57,134 nucleotides of DNA. Origin: Phycisphaerales bacterium. Lineage in GTDB: Bacteria; Planctomycetota; Phycisphaerae; Sedimentisphaerales; Anaerobacaceae. The DNA lies in assembly GCA_003141315.1 (NCBI GenBank), contig PLLP01000010.1:22709-79842 (forward strand), in the 5' to 3' direction. Every line of letters starts with the position of its first letter. Position 1 is the stretch's first letter. This document shows, one piece after another, positions 43,648 through 53,228 of this stretch. The position numbers and the translations under genes were made by a program. Under the pieces are notes generated by a model. The model did not search any database and was not told the DNA's origin. It was given only the letters and a program-made list of their open reading frames with translations.

Positions 43648-43778
43648 TCCTGAAGCGTATAATTTGTCGTTTTGCGGGTATTGATTTGCCGATAACACTA
43701 TTGTAAGCCGCGGTCTGCGTATCAGATAGCGGGTGCGGAAAAAGTGTTGTTCGTATCGGCAATGTTGGGGTCGCATTA

Positions 43779-44432
43779 ATGTATATCCCGCAAGCAATCC
43801 TCCACACAGATGGCGGACAAGTGCTCGCTTCAAGCGCCGTCAGCGGCGACCAGAACTTCTGGGTGACAATCCTGATGATTGTGATGCTCTTCAGCGGCGT
43901 CGGCCTGTGGACGATGATAAAGAAAAAACCAAACGGAGGCAATCGCCAGGATGAAGATGCCGAACCCTTCCCGGCTATTCAGGCCACGACTAATCAGCAT
44001 ATAAAAGCGGATGCTGCTCTCGAATCGCTGGTGGAGAATCCGGACTTGCGCGTTGCGCAGGCGGAGAAAATTCTTATCCGCTATTCTAAAGGCCGGCGCA
44101 GAAAATTCTCCGACCTCAAAAGCGGGCTTGAGCTGCTCGAGCTGCCTTTTTTGGCAGGCGTTGCGAGCGATACCGGCAGCAGAAGCAAGCTGGATATCGA
44201 GATGCGAAAAATCGCTTTTACCGAACTTGCCCGCAGGGAAAGGCTCGGCGATATTGAGAGCAAAGTGTTGAAGGTTTATGCCAGGAATACTGAAAACACC
44301 TTCGGCAAGACAATTCAATGCCAGGCTATCAAAGAGTTGGCCATCCGGACCGAAAATGAAAAACACGAACCATCGGTGGTGATTGTTACGAAAAAAGCCG
44401 AACCAGCGGAATCGCCGGCTGTCACCGTATAA
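43779..44432 (+). CDS. Unrecognised membrane-anchored protein, paralogue of the previous gene
   Basis: 217 residues. An N-terminal exported stretch precedes one membrane helix (FWVTILMIVMLFSGVGLWTM) near residues 27-47, then a linker and the same domain as the previous gene: SGLELLELPFLAGVASDT, EMRKIAFTELARRERLGDIE, VLKVYARNTENTFGKTIQC, KELAIRTEN. The pair looks like an old duplication giving a soluble and a membrane-bound form. No function is evident. The start may alternatively be GTG/TTG a little upstream; ATG 43779 gives a sensible topology. A GAF protein follows 308 bases later. Confidence 0.75.
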   Translation: MYIPQAILHTDGGQVLASSAVSGDQNFWVTILMIVMLFSGVGLWTMIKKKPNGGNRQDEDAEPFPAIQATTNQHIKADAALESLVENPDLRVAQAEKILIRYSKGRRRKFSDLKSGLELLELPFLAGVASDTGSRSKLDIEMRKIAFTELARRERLGDIESKVLKVYARNTENTFGKTIQCQAIKELAIRTENEKHEPSVVIVTKKAEPAESPAVTV

Positions 44433-44740
44433 TCAAAATCAATCCTCCAAAATCAGATTTTCCGCAAAGCACAGGCTTCTTATTGGACGTTGCAGCTGAT
44501 TTCGCAACCGGCTGCTTTTGGGTCATTGGGCAGTCCGAAAATCACTAACTGCTTATCATACTCCTGCGGTTCGACTTTGCTAGCTATCGTAAGGGGCCAA
44601 TTCGCTCTCCTAAAGCCGCACTCGAAACCTGTCGAAATGCAGATTAGGCGGGTGGTGAAGCACCCTAACCACCTGCGGTGAGTAAAGCCTATGCAATTAG
44701 AAGGCTGTTTTGTTTCCAGCAAAGGTAGAGGCCGATTTCG
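44433..44740. other. Gene-free gap with repeat and possible gene remnant
   Basis: 308 bases. 44640-44690 holds a GGCGGGTGGTGAAGCACC / CACCTGCGGTGAG repeat related to 37061-37106. On the minus strand, 44480-44640 encodes a peptide tail ending GLPNDPKAAGCEISCNVQ before a stop, which reads like the end of a real protein but has no intact start. GAGG near 44729 serves the next gene. Confidence 0.4.
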
Positions 44741-45373
44741 ATGTATAAAAAAGAAATCAGATACGATAAGCTGCGGCTGCTCGTCCACAGGGTTAATAAG
44801 GACCGCAAAAGGCAGGCAAAAAAAATCGACCTGCTCTGCAATGACCTTATCGGCGCTCACAGGAACTTCATCAAGAACCTCGACGTTCTGCGATTTGCGG
44901 CGAATTTCTACCAGTCGATTATCGGCATTAAAAATCTCGACGACCTTTTCGATGCGGCGGCCTGCTGTTTGGAGGATGAAATAAAAGACGCACAGCTTGC
45001 CTTCTTTCTGCGCCACGGCGACAGCTTCGATATTTACTCCGCCAAATATCCGAAAAAAGAAGATGACAAAACAGAACCCTTCGAGAGTTTTTTCAGCAAT
45101 GAGATTGTCAACGACATCTGCAAAGACAACAGGCTTTGCTCCATCGAGCAAATGATGACGATGGGCCTGCAGCTTGTGCCCTCTATGCTCAACGACTTTT
45201 CCGCTTATGCCGTGCCGCTTATAAACTGCGGCACTTCAATCGGTTTTATACTGATTTACCGGACATCAAAAGAAGCAATTCCTGCCGAACAGCTCGATAA
45301 TGCCGCATCCGTATCAACGGGCCTTGCGCGTGCGATAGTTGCCTGCCAGTCTGTCTATTCAAACACCGATTAA
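44741..45373 (+). CDS. GAF-like sensory domain protein
   Basis: 210 residues. An N-terminal basic coiled segment (KLRLLVHRVNKDRKRQAKKI, residues 11-45) leads into a GAF-like alpha/beta domain (IIGIKNLDDLFDAAACCLED to AVPLINCGTSIGFILIYRTS, ending EQLDNAASVSTGLARAI). GAF domains bind small ligands or dimerise in signalling proteins; there is no output domain here. GAGG about 9 bases ahead supports ATG 44741. It may work with the HDOD-kinase/STAS system 5 kb upstream or with the two paralogues just before it, but nothing in the sequence proves this. Confidence 0.75.
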   Translation: MYKKEIRYDKLRLLVHRVNKDRKRQAKKIDLLCNDLIGAHRNFIKNLDVLRFAANFYQSIIGIKNLDDLFDAAACCLEDEIKDAQLAFFLRHGDSFDIYSAKYPKKEDDKTEPFESFFSNEIVNDICKDNRLCSIEQMMTMGLQLVPSMLNDFSAYAVPLINCGTSIGFILIYRTSKEAIPAEQLDNAASVSTGLARAIVACQSVYSNTD

Positions 45374-45391
45374 AGCAGCCGCTTCCCAAAC

Positions 45392-45784
45392 CTATTCGGC
45401 TTTTGGCGGTTCCGATTTCAGATACAGCGGTATCTCTTTATCGCCCCGAATGAGGCTGTAGTTCGAATTGAATCTCTCATCAGGAAAGTCGTTGATTATT
45501 TTGTATGCGATTCGATGTCCTTTTGTGAAGGTGCTGGGTTCGACAAATTTGAAACCATTTTGGGTGAGCCAGTCCTCCGGCGCAAATTCTTTTCCTTTGG
45601 TTAAAAAACTCCTGAACGCCACCAAATCCCTTTGTGCGTCCTTTCTCGGCCCTCTTATGCTGAAGCCCGACTCGAGCAGTGTTTCAAGATATTCAATGCT
45701 GCTTACCGGCTCCGCTGCCTGCGGTGAGCCTGTCAGCCCTGAGCTTGTCGAAGGGGTCGAACCCGCCTCAATTTTTTTATCCAT
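45392..45784 (-). CDS. Small protein of unknown function with repeat-derived N-terminus
   Basis: 130 residues. Residues about 8-25 (STPSTSSGLTGSPQAAEP) are encoded by a TTCGACAAGCTCAGGGCTGA-type dispersed repeat joined to a CACCGCAGGCAG repeat, at 45715-45760. The rest (SIEYLETLLESGFSIRGPRK to SNYSLIRGDKEIPLYLKSEP) has mixed alpha/beta character and no family I recognise. It is convergent with the GAF gene (18 bases apart) and stands upstream of nothing on its strand. The repeat sits in frame, so it either was inserted in an existing gene or the gene began at a later start; an in-frame later ATG is not evident. Confidence 0.6.
   Translation of the reverse strand: MDKKIEAGSTPSTSSGLTGSPQAAEPVSSIEYLETLLESGFSIRGPRKDAQRDLVAFRSFLTKGKEFAPEDWLTQNGFKFVEPSTFTKGHRIAYKIINDFPDERFNSNYSLIRGDKEIPLYLKSEPPKAE
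45715..45760. repeat. Composite dispersed repeat inside the small unknown gene
   Basis: GCCTGCGGTGAGCCTGTC is joined to AGCCCTGAGCTTGTCGAAGG. The first part recalls 37061-37106 and 44670-44690, the second the TTCGACAGGCTCAGGA repeat at 40814. Confidence 0.6.
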
Positions 45785-45928
45785 AATCCAATCCTTTTTC
45801 GCACGGTTTGCTTTTGCAGGTTAAGTAATTGGAAAGTATAGACAATTTTCCGCCGGAATCAAGTTTTAGAAATTTGGCAAAAACGGTTGTTTCTAAAATT
45901 TTTCCTGTTATAATTGCACGGCCTTAAC

Positions 45929-46001
45929 GGGTAGGTAGCTCAGGTGGTAGAGCAGTGGACTGAAAATCCACGTGTCGCCGGTTCAACTCCGGCCCTGCCC
46001 A
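45929..46001 (+). tRNA. tRNA-Phe (GAA)
   Basis: 73 bases with a complete cloverleaf: acceptor stem GGGTAGG/CCTGCCC, D arm GCTC...GAGC, anticodon arm GTGGA-CTGAAAA-TCCAC with anticodon GAA, T arm GCCGG-TTCAACT-CCGGC, discriminator A. CCA is not encoded. The symporter gene follows 104 bases later. Confidence 0.97.
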
Positions 46002-46105
46002 TTCGATAGTTGCGGGCTGTCAATCGCTTGTGTTTGACAGCTTTTTTTGTTATGGGCGAGAGAGATGCAAATTCATCGCGGCTACGCCCTGCAAGGAGCT
46101 TTGTA

Positions 46106-47500
46106 ATGCTGATTGCCGTCGTTGTGATATTTTTAGTGCTGATTTTAACCGTCGGAATCGTCGTCAGCAAACGTTCCCAAAAAGCGTCCGATTTCCTCGT
46201 CGCGGGCAGAAAACTCAATCTCTTTTTAACCACCGCTACTCTCGCCGCCGTCCAGATAGGGGCAGGCGTAATTATGGGCGGTTCAGAGCAAGGCTCGCGA
46301 AGCGGCATCTGGCCTGGAATGTGGTACGGTATCGGCTGCGGCGGCGGACTCATCATCGCAGGCCTCTTCGCCGCCTCCAAGCTCCGCACCGCGGGCGGTT
46401 ATGTGCCGCTCGATTACTTCGGTGTTCGATACGGCGAGCGACGCTGGGTAAGAATCTGGGCGTGGCTCTCAAACATTCCAAGCCTCGTGGGCATTTTTAT
46501 TGTCCAGATTATGGCCGCCGGTTATATCCTCTCCAGCTTCGGTATCGATTACAAAATCGGCGTAGTTCTCATCGGCCTCATCATTATTATCTATAGCACT
46601 TTAGGCGGTATGTGGGGCGTGGTTATAGTTGACTTCATCCAGCTGTCGGTCATCCTCATCGGCATCCCCTTAATCACTATTATCTCAATGTTAAAACTTA
46701 ACTCTGCCGGCCATCTCGGCGAAGTCCTGAGCATGCCTTTCATTCCGCACGGCATGTTCTCGAAGGCCGTTTTTCTTATTCTCCCATTTTTGCTTTCGAT
46801 TTCGGTTTCATACGACGCCTTTATGCGTTTCCAGTCCGCGAAGTCTGCAAAAACCGCACGCTGGGGCGCCATCTTCGGCGGCTTGATTGTTATCTTCATC
46901 AGCTTTTGCACCGCTCTTGTCGGTGCAGCAGGCAAAATCATTTTCCCGAACGTCGCCGATAAAGCCGCTTTGCCGAATATGGTTTCCGCGTCGCTTCCGC
47001 CGCTGCTGGCAGGCCTCGTTTTGTCGGCAATTCTCGCAAGCACAATGACGAGCTCTTCCTGCCTGCTCATTTCAATTGCCGGTTCTTTTTCTCGTGATTT
47101 CTACAACATGGTCCTGCATCCCAAAGCCCGCCTCGATGAGCTAAAGCACTCCAGGCTTGTCTCCCGTCTCGCAATAATCGGCACGCTTTTTGTAGCTGTC
47201 GCCGTTGCTTTCAAGGCCAAGGGCATCCTCGAAACAATGATTATCGCCAATTACCCGTATATGGGCAGTATGCTGGTGCCTCTGCTCGGGGGCCTGCTCT
47301 GGAAAAGGGCAACCGCAAAAGGCGCACTGGCAGCTCTGGCGGCGGGCGCCGCTGTCGGCGTCATCTCGTTTGTCGCGGCGCTGCCGGGCCCCTTTAACGG
47401 CATCGTCAACGTTGACCTGGGTCTTCTAATGGCCTACGTCGTTTCAGCGGTCGTCTTTGTCTCCGTCAGCCTCGCCACCAAAAAAACGGAAATTGGCTAA
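46106..47500 (+). CDS. Sodium:solute symporter (SSS family)
   Basis: 464 residues with about 12-13 membrane helices. The N-terminal LIAVVVIFLVLILTVGIVVS, SKRSQKASDFLVAGR, the GAGVIMGGSEQGSRSGIWPG loop, and the later SAILASTMTSSSCLLISIAG region, where Na+ ligands lie in family members, mark the SSS (solute/Na+ symporter) family. The substrate cannot be inferred; sugars, amino acids and carboxylates are all known in the family. ATG 46106 has AAGGAG 7 bases ahead; the frame is open to 46010, near the tRNA, but lacks a ribosome site there. Confidence 0.92.
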   Translation: MLIAVVVIFLVLILTVGIVVSKRSQKASDFLVAGRKLNLFLTTATLAAVQIGAGVIMGGSEQGSRSGIWPGMWYGIGCGGGLIIAGLFAASKLRTAGGYVPLDYFGVRYGERRWVRIWAWLSNIPSLVGIFIVQIMAAGYILSSFGIDYKIGVVLIGLIIIIYSTLGGMWGVVIVDFIQLSVILIGIPLITIISMLKLNSAGHLGEVLSMPFIPHGMFSKAVFLILPFLLSISVSYDAFMRFQSAKSAKTARWGAIFGGLIVIFISFCTALVGAAGKIIFPNVADKAALPNMVSASLPPLLAGLVLSAILASTMTSSSCLLISIAGSFSRDFYNMVLHPKARLDELKHSRLVSRLAIIGTLFVAVAVAFKAKGILETMIIANYPYMGSMLVPLLGGLLWKRATAKGALAALAAGAAVGVISFVAALPGPFNGIVNVDLGLLMAYVVSAVVFVSVSLATKKTEIG

Positions 47501-47612
47501 TCGCCAATCATTTACCATCAAAATCCTGTCAGGAAATCTTCGTTCAATTTGATGCAGAACAGCTAAGCAATCTGCCTGTTATTTTTTACACTGTCCACAG
47601 GTAAGTTCCACT

Positions 47613-47891
47613 TCATTGCTGGCTTTGATGTTCTCCTTCTGTTTCAAGATAGATTTCTAATCCGCCAACAATCCTTGAAGCCAGATTGTAAATCGCTGCT
47701 CCAATAATTCCTCCGATGAAACCCATAACGGGATAAAGGAAAACCAGGAACATCATGGGAGCAAATTTACCAAAATCTGCTATAGCCATGATAAGAAAAA
47801 ACGGCAACAAAATGATTGAAAAAATTCCATATAGAACAGCTGCGAATATGCCAGTTTTAAGAATAGAGAATCTCGTAATCCGTGTCATCAT
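47613..47891 (-). CDS. Small two-helix membrane protein, DUF3566-like
   Basis: 92 residues with two helices (KTGIFAAVLYGIFSIILLPF and FLVFLYPVMGFIGGIIGAAI) and the end YNLASRIVGGLEIYLE. The segment from the second helix to AAIYNLASRIVGGLEI resembles DUF3566-type transmembrane proteins; function unknown. AAGGA lies about 8 bases before ATG 47891. It is A+T-rich and has the same upstream element as the unrelated gene at 23861-24547. Confidence 0.75.
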   Translation of the reverse strand: MMTRITRFSILKTGIFAAVLYGIFSIILLPFFLIMAIADFGKFAPMMFLVFLYPVMGFIGGIIGAAIYNLASRIVGGLEIYLETEGEHQSQQ

Positions 47892-47916
47892 TTTTCATGT
47901 CCTTTCTTCATAACCA

Positions 47917-47970
47917 ACATAATAATATACAACACTATTTGTCAACAATTTAGCCTGCCGGTAATAAAAT
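47917..47970 (-). promoter_or_regulatory. Upstream element shared with 24558-24610 (probable promoter)
   Basis: On the minus strand it contains TTGACA followed, 15 bases on, by TATTAT, an acceptable sigma-70 promoter for the small membrane-protein gene. About 80 percent identical over some 53 bases to the region upstream of 23861-24547. Confidence 0.55.
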
Positions 47971-47994
47971 GTCAATATATACCAAAGAATACAG

Positions 47995-48008
47995 TCCGCC
48001 CAGGCGGA
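47995..48008. repeat. TCCGCC/GGCGGA palindrome, intergenic copy
   Basis: TCCGCC-CA-GGCGGA with a two-base loop, at the distal end of the shared upstream element; a lone TCCGCC occurs at the equivalent place near 24624. Confidence 0.65.
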
Positions 48009-48117
48009 TTCGCTTTCGGCTTTGAACCTAAATCCGCGGGAGTAAGAAAAATTCGCATACTCCATACTAAACAGAATTGCAACTGCACAAATAGCAGTTA
48101 GAACGGCAGGAAGCTTT

Positions 48118-49146
<1,029 letters not shown>

Positions 49147-49190
49147 CTACTTCGCAGCTGATTTCTCCGCGGGTGGTAAGAAAAAAGAAG

Positions 49191-49264
49191 AGGCGGCGGT
49201 GGGAGTCGAACCCACGAATAACGGTTTTGCAAACCGTCGCCTTTGGCCACTTGGCTACGCCGCC
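49191..49264 (-). tRNA. tRNA-Cys (GCA)
   Basis: 74 bases. Acceptor GGCGGCG/CGCCGCC, anticodon arm ACGGT-TTGCAAA-ACCGT with anticodon GCA, T arm GTGGG-TTCGACT-CCCAC, discriminator U, as expected for tRNA-Cys. CCA is not encoded. Confidence 0.96.
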
Positions 49265-49428
49265 GAAAACTTGTGCTAATTTACCATTTTTCCGCTCTTT
49301 TGCAACACGATTTATAGTTTTCAGCAAAACTGAAAGGCAGCCGGCTGCGGACAAATTCATTACAGGGTTTTCAACACAGCAAATTTTTAATTGGAATCGG
49401 CCAATCGCCACAATGCATGATACTGCTA

Positions 49429-50238
49429 TCAGATGATTTCGGCTGAAGTCTCCGGTATCCAGCCGTCGCTGTCATCGGATAACTTTATATGAAACCAGCC
49501 TGTCCGCTTCTCGATGAGAATAAACTCCGTTCCCGAATGCAGCGGGTCCTTGAAACTTGGCGGGTAACTGGCGGCATCGCCCTGCCGCGCCATAATCTCG
49601 CCGGCGGTGATAACTCCGCGTATCCCTGCGGGCTGAAAACCAGTCTCCCAGATAACCGAGGATAAAAAGCAGGCCAGCAAAATTCCGAAAATAACGATTA
49701 GCGAGGTAAAGGCCGCATTTCTGCCGAACCAAATCATCAGGGTAATAACGGCACAGGTGAGAGCAAAAAAGATAGTGGTTAAAATAAATCTGGTTTTAAT
49801 GGAAAAATCGTAATGCCAGAAGAACAGGGTCTTCAAAATATGTCCCTGCGTTTTTTCTGCGACCTGGTCCAGCCGCCTACCCTCGGCAAAGGCGAGATTT
49901 TTCCGGATGTCCGTGTTGGAACCGTCTAACCTTTCCGCTCTTTTGTAATTCAATATCGCCCTGCCGATATCCTGCTTCAATAGATACGCATTAGCAAGGT
50001 TATAATAAAGCCCCGCATTTTTCACAGGCCCGTCATTGATGATTTTTTCGTAACCAAGTATCGCCTGCTCGTAAAGCCTGCCCCTCTCTGCATCATCGGT
50101 CTGGATATTTGCCTTCCTGAAGGATTCGTTGGCCTCCCTGAACAGGTCCGTAATCTTCTCTTTCGGCAATCCTGTCTCCGCGAAAGACCCGCCTGCCAAA
50201 AACCAGACCAAAAAAATATAAAATGCCATTCGTTTCAT
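49429..50238 (-). CDS. BatE-like protein with TPR and SH3-like domain
   Basis: 269 residues. Signal peptide (FYIFLVWFLAGGSFA), TPR units (AGLYYNLANAYLLKQDIGRA then ILNYKRAERLDG) around residues 75-110, two membrane helices around residues 150-200, and a C-terminal SH3-like domain (TGWFHIKLSDDSDGWIPETS). This is the arrangement of BatE in aerotolerance operons. Its start overlaps the BatD stop by four bases, so it is the last gene of the operon. Its exact task is unknown. Confidence 0.85.
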   Translation of the reverse strand: MKRMAFYIFLVWFLAGGSFAETGLPKEKITDLFREANESFRKANIQTDDAERGRLYEQAILGYEKIINDGPVKNAGLYYNLANAYLLKQDIGRAILNYKRAERLDGSNTDIRKNLAFAEGRRLDQVAEKTQGHILKTLFFWHYDFSIKTRFILTTIFFALTCAVITLMIWFGRNAAFTSLIVIFGILLACFLSSVIWETGFQPAGIRGVITAGEIMARQGDAASYPPSFKDPLHSGTEFILIEKRTGWFHIKLSDDSDGWIPETSAEII

Positions 50239-52049
50239 TTCTTCGCCTTTTTATCAATCAATCGCAGAAGATGCGAAACGTCCCTGACCATTTGAGAATC
50301 GATTTTAAGCTCAGCGGCGCCGTAGCGGGCAGAGTCGCAATCTTCTATTAGCTGCTTAAACTTTTCCGCTGCCTCTTCGTCTGAAGTTTTATCCGCAATC
50401 AGATTAAAGCAATCGACTGCCGTGAGCGACCCTGCTGTTCTGTCGAACCGCTCGCCTGCATATTGCTTCAGGGCTGCCGCAAGGGCCTCGCCTCGCTGCC
50501 TGCTTTCAGCGGATTCGATATTTTTAATCTGCCTTATCGCTTTTCCCAAAGCAGCTCTTCTGCGTTTGGCCGCCGCTCTTTCAGGATTATTTGCGGTAAT
50601 CACCTTTAACAAAATACTCGCAACGAGAGCTGTGAATGGAACGCCCCAGACAATGGTAAGCGGGCTTACCAAAAATGCGCCGGCTAAAGAAAACTCCTGG
50701 TTGATAAGCACATCCTGTCCCTCGTGGTTAGCGGCCAGGCCTTCCATAACAGCCTTCACTTCTTTTTTCACGGGCACCGATTCGCCGCCGCCCTCCACGT
50801 CCGCCTGCCTGGTTGGCGAGACCTCCAGCTTTATCGGGCTGCTCGCTATCGTGATGTATTTACCCTTGTCCGCATCAAAATAAGTGAGCGGTATCGGCGG
50901 CACCTCGGTCACCTTGTCATTATTGGCGCGTATCGTCTGCGTAAAAAATTTGTAGCCGCTGGTATCCGTCACAGGCGATGCGTTTTCCTGCGGTATCTTA
51001 AAATCTTCGGAAAATTTCGGTATCTGTTCCAGCACGGGCCACTGCACCGGCTTCAAATATTCGCCGCCAATTTTGATTGTGAGCGTAATCGGTTCGCCGA
51101 CATAAACCTTCGCGGGCGAGGCCGATGCGGCAATCGTGAATCTGCCGACAAGGCCGTAAAAATCCCTGCTCCTGCCCTCCTGCGGCAGTGGCTTTATTTC
51201 GAGGGTAAGCTCGCTCGATTTGACCATAAACCGCTTATATTCCGGCGAGGTGAACATACTGTCGAACAAATCGTTGCTGCGGCTCCTGCCCACAACGACA
51301 TCGGCTGAAACTGTCGCCGGCTTCAACTCGAACGTTCCCGCGTTTTTACCAATCAGCACCTTGCTGAACGACAGCACAATCGCCTCGCGTCCTTTGCGTT
51401 CTGTTTTCGCCTGGCTTACATTTATCTTCAGCCCCGATGGCAGCTGAAAGAGCTGTGCAGCCTTATCCTTTAAATCCGTATCCTCAATGTAAAAATCATT
51501 ACTGTCGAAAACCGGAATATCAAACTGGAATTTGCCGACATCCGCAAAAACATAAAAATTTATGGTGTACAGCACCGGCTGGCCGGCAAAGCAGCTTGTT
51601 TGGGAAAGTGTCTGCTCGATTTCTATCTTGTCTGTTGTGCCGGGCTGCAAAATATTTACCGCCACTTCATTGGTCGTGTAAATTTTACCATTCAAATCCA
51701 CATTTACCGCGGGCAGTGTAATCGGCCCGGTTTCCATCGCCGTCAAATAATAAGTAATCACGTATCTTTTTACGACATTCGTTGTTGACTGGCCGTTTAT
51801 TATGCTTATCGAGGTTTGTGATAAATCCCTGCCGCCGGCAAACTGGGGTTTGTATTTTAACAGCGGTTCGATATTGACCTGGGCAGCGGTATTTTCCCCA
51901 TCGATAATTATCTGATACGCAAAATTCTGGCCGACATAAATATCCTTCTGCGCATCGACCACCGCAAATACCTTTACCTCCGCCGCCGATGCCTCCCACG
52001 ACATCGATACCAGAACCGCGGCCAAAATATATTTAATTATTCCTTTCAT
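50235..52049 (-). CDS. BatD-like protein
   Basis: 604 residues. A signal peptide (YILAAVLVSMSWEASA) is followed by two or three immunoglobulin-like beta domains, including the hallmark DIYVGQNFAYQIIIDGE near residue 37 and KVYVGEPITLTIKIGGEYLK near residue 300, and a C-terminal membrane helix with a charged cytoplasmic tail (AAAKRRRAALGKAIRQIKNI). This is BatD of the Bat operon, thought to present the vWA proteins to a periplasmic partner. It starts directly after the BatC stop (50235-52049 ends at 52049, BatC stop at 52050) and couples to BatE. Confidence 0.9.
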   Translation of the reverse strand: MKGIIKYILAAVLVSMSWEASAAEVKVFAVVDAQKDIYVGQNFAYQIIIDGENTAAQVNIEPLLKYKPQFAGGRDLSQTSISIINGQSTTNVVKRYVITYYLTAMETGPITLPAVNVDLNGKIYTTNEVAVNILQPGTTDKIEIEQTLSQTSCFAGQPVLYTINFYVFADVGKFQFDIPVFDSNDFYIEDTDLKDKAAQLFQLPSGLKINVSQAKTERKGREAIVLSFSKVLIGKNAGTFELKPATVSADVVVGRSRSNDLFDSMFTSPEYKRFMVKSSELTLEIKPLPQEGRSRDFYGLVGRFTIAASASPAKVYVGEPITLTIKIGGEYLKPVQWPVLEQIPKFSEDFKIPQENASPVTDTSGYKFFTQTIRANNDKVTEVPPIPLTYFDADKGKYITIASSPIKLEVSPTRQADVEGGGESVPVKKEVKAVMEGLAANHEGQDVLINQEFSLAGAFLVSPLTIVWGVPFTALVASILLKVITANNPERAAAKRRRAALGKAIRQIKNIESAESRQRGEALAAALKQYAGERFDRTAGSLTAVDCFNLIADKTSDEEAAEKFKQLIEDCDSARYGAAELKIDSQMVRDVSHLLRLIDKKAKK

Positions 52050-53228
52050 TTACCAGTCCATCTCAATCTTTGTTTTGCCTGCGTTCTGCAGTTTCTGTCT
52101 CTGCTCTTTTTGTCGCTGCTCTTTATCTAATAAATCCTGAGCATTAGCTCTCTGTGCATTCTGCTGCATTTTCTGCTTTTGCGGCTCGTTAGGCTCTTGT
52201 TGATGTTGCTGCTGGCTGGGTTTATTCGGCTCACTCTTTTGTTCTCCGTTTTCTGCTGACTGCTTTTGCTGCTGCTCTTGCGCGTTATTCTCCGATAAAT
52301 TTTTCAGAGCCTTTTCAATATTTTCTGCCGCTTTTTCCTCGGTATCTTTCGCAGCCTTACCCTGCGAGCTATTCAACTGGTTCTCAGCCTTCTTCTGATT
52401 TTCAATCGCGTTTTTCAAATCTTCTGCAGCCTGCTCTTTTTTTTGCTGCTGTGGTGAATTTGGCTCTCCGTTTGCGGCAGACTGCAGCTGCTGCAAAACC
52501 TCATTCGCCTTGTCCTTGACGGCTGACTGCTCATTAGCCTGCTGTTTATACTGCTCATCCGCATCTTTTTGTGAAATGCTGTTGCTGTCCGCCTGTTTAT
52601 TTGTTTTGTCGGTATTTTCAGTAAGGGCTTTTTGTTTTTCCAGAAGCTCGCCAAGCTGCTGCTGCTTTTGCTGCTGTTTTTCCTGCTGCTGTTTCTGTTT
52701 ATTCAACTGGTCTATGATATTCTTGATGGTGAGCCTGGCAACCTCAATATTTCTGGCGGCCTTTTCATTTTTCGGCTCTCCGCCGTCAGCAGATAATCCG
52801 CCTACGGCGGACCTCCAGAACGCAACAGCCGTCTGCAAATCATCGACGGCCTTTTGCAAATCGGCATCCTTCTGTTTTATGCCCCGCCCGAAATAGCAAT
52901 TACCAAGATTATACTTCGCCGCCGACACTAATTTCATATTCCTGCTTTCGGCTGCGACCGCCTTGTACAAATCAATCGCCTTGTCGAGGTCATCGAGCCT
53001 GTAATAACTATTTGCCTCGTTAAATTTCGGTTCGCCGCTTTCGGCGGAACGCGGGTCTTCGGCAAGGGCCTTTTCGTACTCGCTTATCGCCTCGGTGAAT
53101 TTACCGTTCGCATAAAGCCGGTTTCCATCCCGCACAATTTTCACGGCATCATTCGCAGGGGCGATGCCTGCCGCCGTGCAAACCAGCAAACCCGCAATTA
53201 ACAATATTTTATATTTTTTTCTGCTCAC
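52050..53228 (-). CDS. BatC-like TPR protein with Gln/Lys-rich tail
   Basis: 392 residues from GTG 53228. This start gives the signal peptide SRKKYKILLIAGLLVCTAAG and overlaps the BatB stop by 20 bases, with GAGG 9 bases ahead; an ATG at 53291 would need a long overlap and an arginine-rich lead. TPR units (YANGKFTEAISEYEKALAED and SYYRLDDLDKAIDLYKAVAA) fill residues 20-150, followed by a long low-complexity Gln/Glu/Lys-rich tail. Two TCCGCC/GGCGGA-type palindromes lie in the frame at about 52797 and 53031. It is the BatC component of the operon. Confidence 0.85.
   Translation of the reverse strand: MSRKKYKILLIAGLLVCTAAGIAPANDAVKIVRDGNRLYANGKFTEAISEYEKALAEDPRSAESGEPKFNEANSYYRLDDLDKAIDLYKAVAAESRNMKLVSAAKYNLGNCYFGRGIKQKDADLQKAVDDLQTAVAFWRSAVGGLSADGGEPKNEKAARNIEVARLTIKNIIDQLNKQKQQQEKQQQKQQQLGELLEKQKALTENTDKTNKQADSNSISQKDADEQYKQQANEQSAVKDKANEVLQQLQSAANGEPNSPQQQKKEQAAEDLKNAIENQKKAENQLNSSQGKAAKDTEEKAAENIEKALKNLSENNAQEQQQKQSAENGEQKSEPNKPSQQQHQQEPNEPQKQKMQQNAQRANAQDLLDKEQRQKEQRQKLQNAGKTKIEMDW
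52797..52811. repeat. TCCGCC/GGCGGA palindrome, in-frame copy 3
   Basis: TCCGCC-TAC-GGCGGA within the batC-like gene, coding for the segment RSAVGGLSADGGEPKN. Confidence 0.7.
53031..53049. repeat. Variant palindrome, in-frame copy 4
   Basis: TTCGCCGC-TT-TCGGCGGAA, an imperfect relative of the TCCGCC/GGCGGA repeat, coding for AESGEPK in the batC-like gene. Confidence 0.55.

Noticed and set aside
45929-47500. tRNA-Phe as an integration site of a genomic island
   Set aside because: No integrase gene and no second copy of the tRNA 3' end were seen downstream; the adjacent symporter has ordinary composition.
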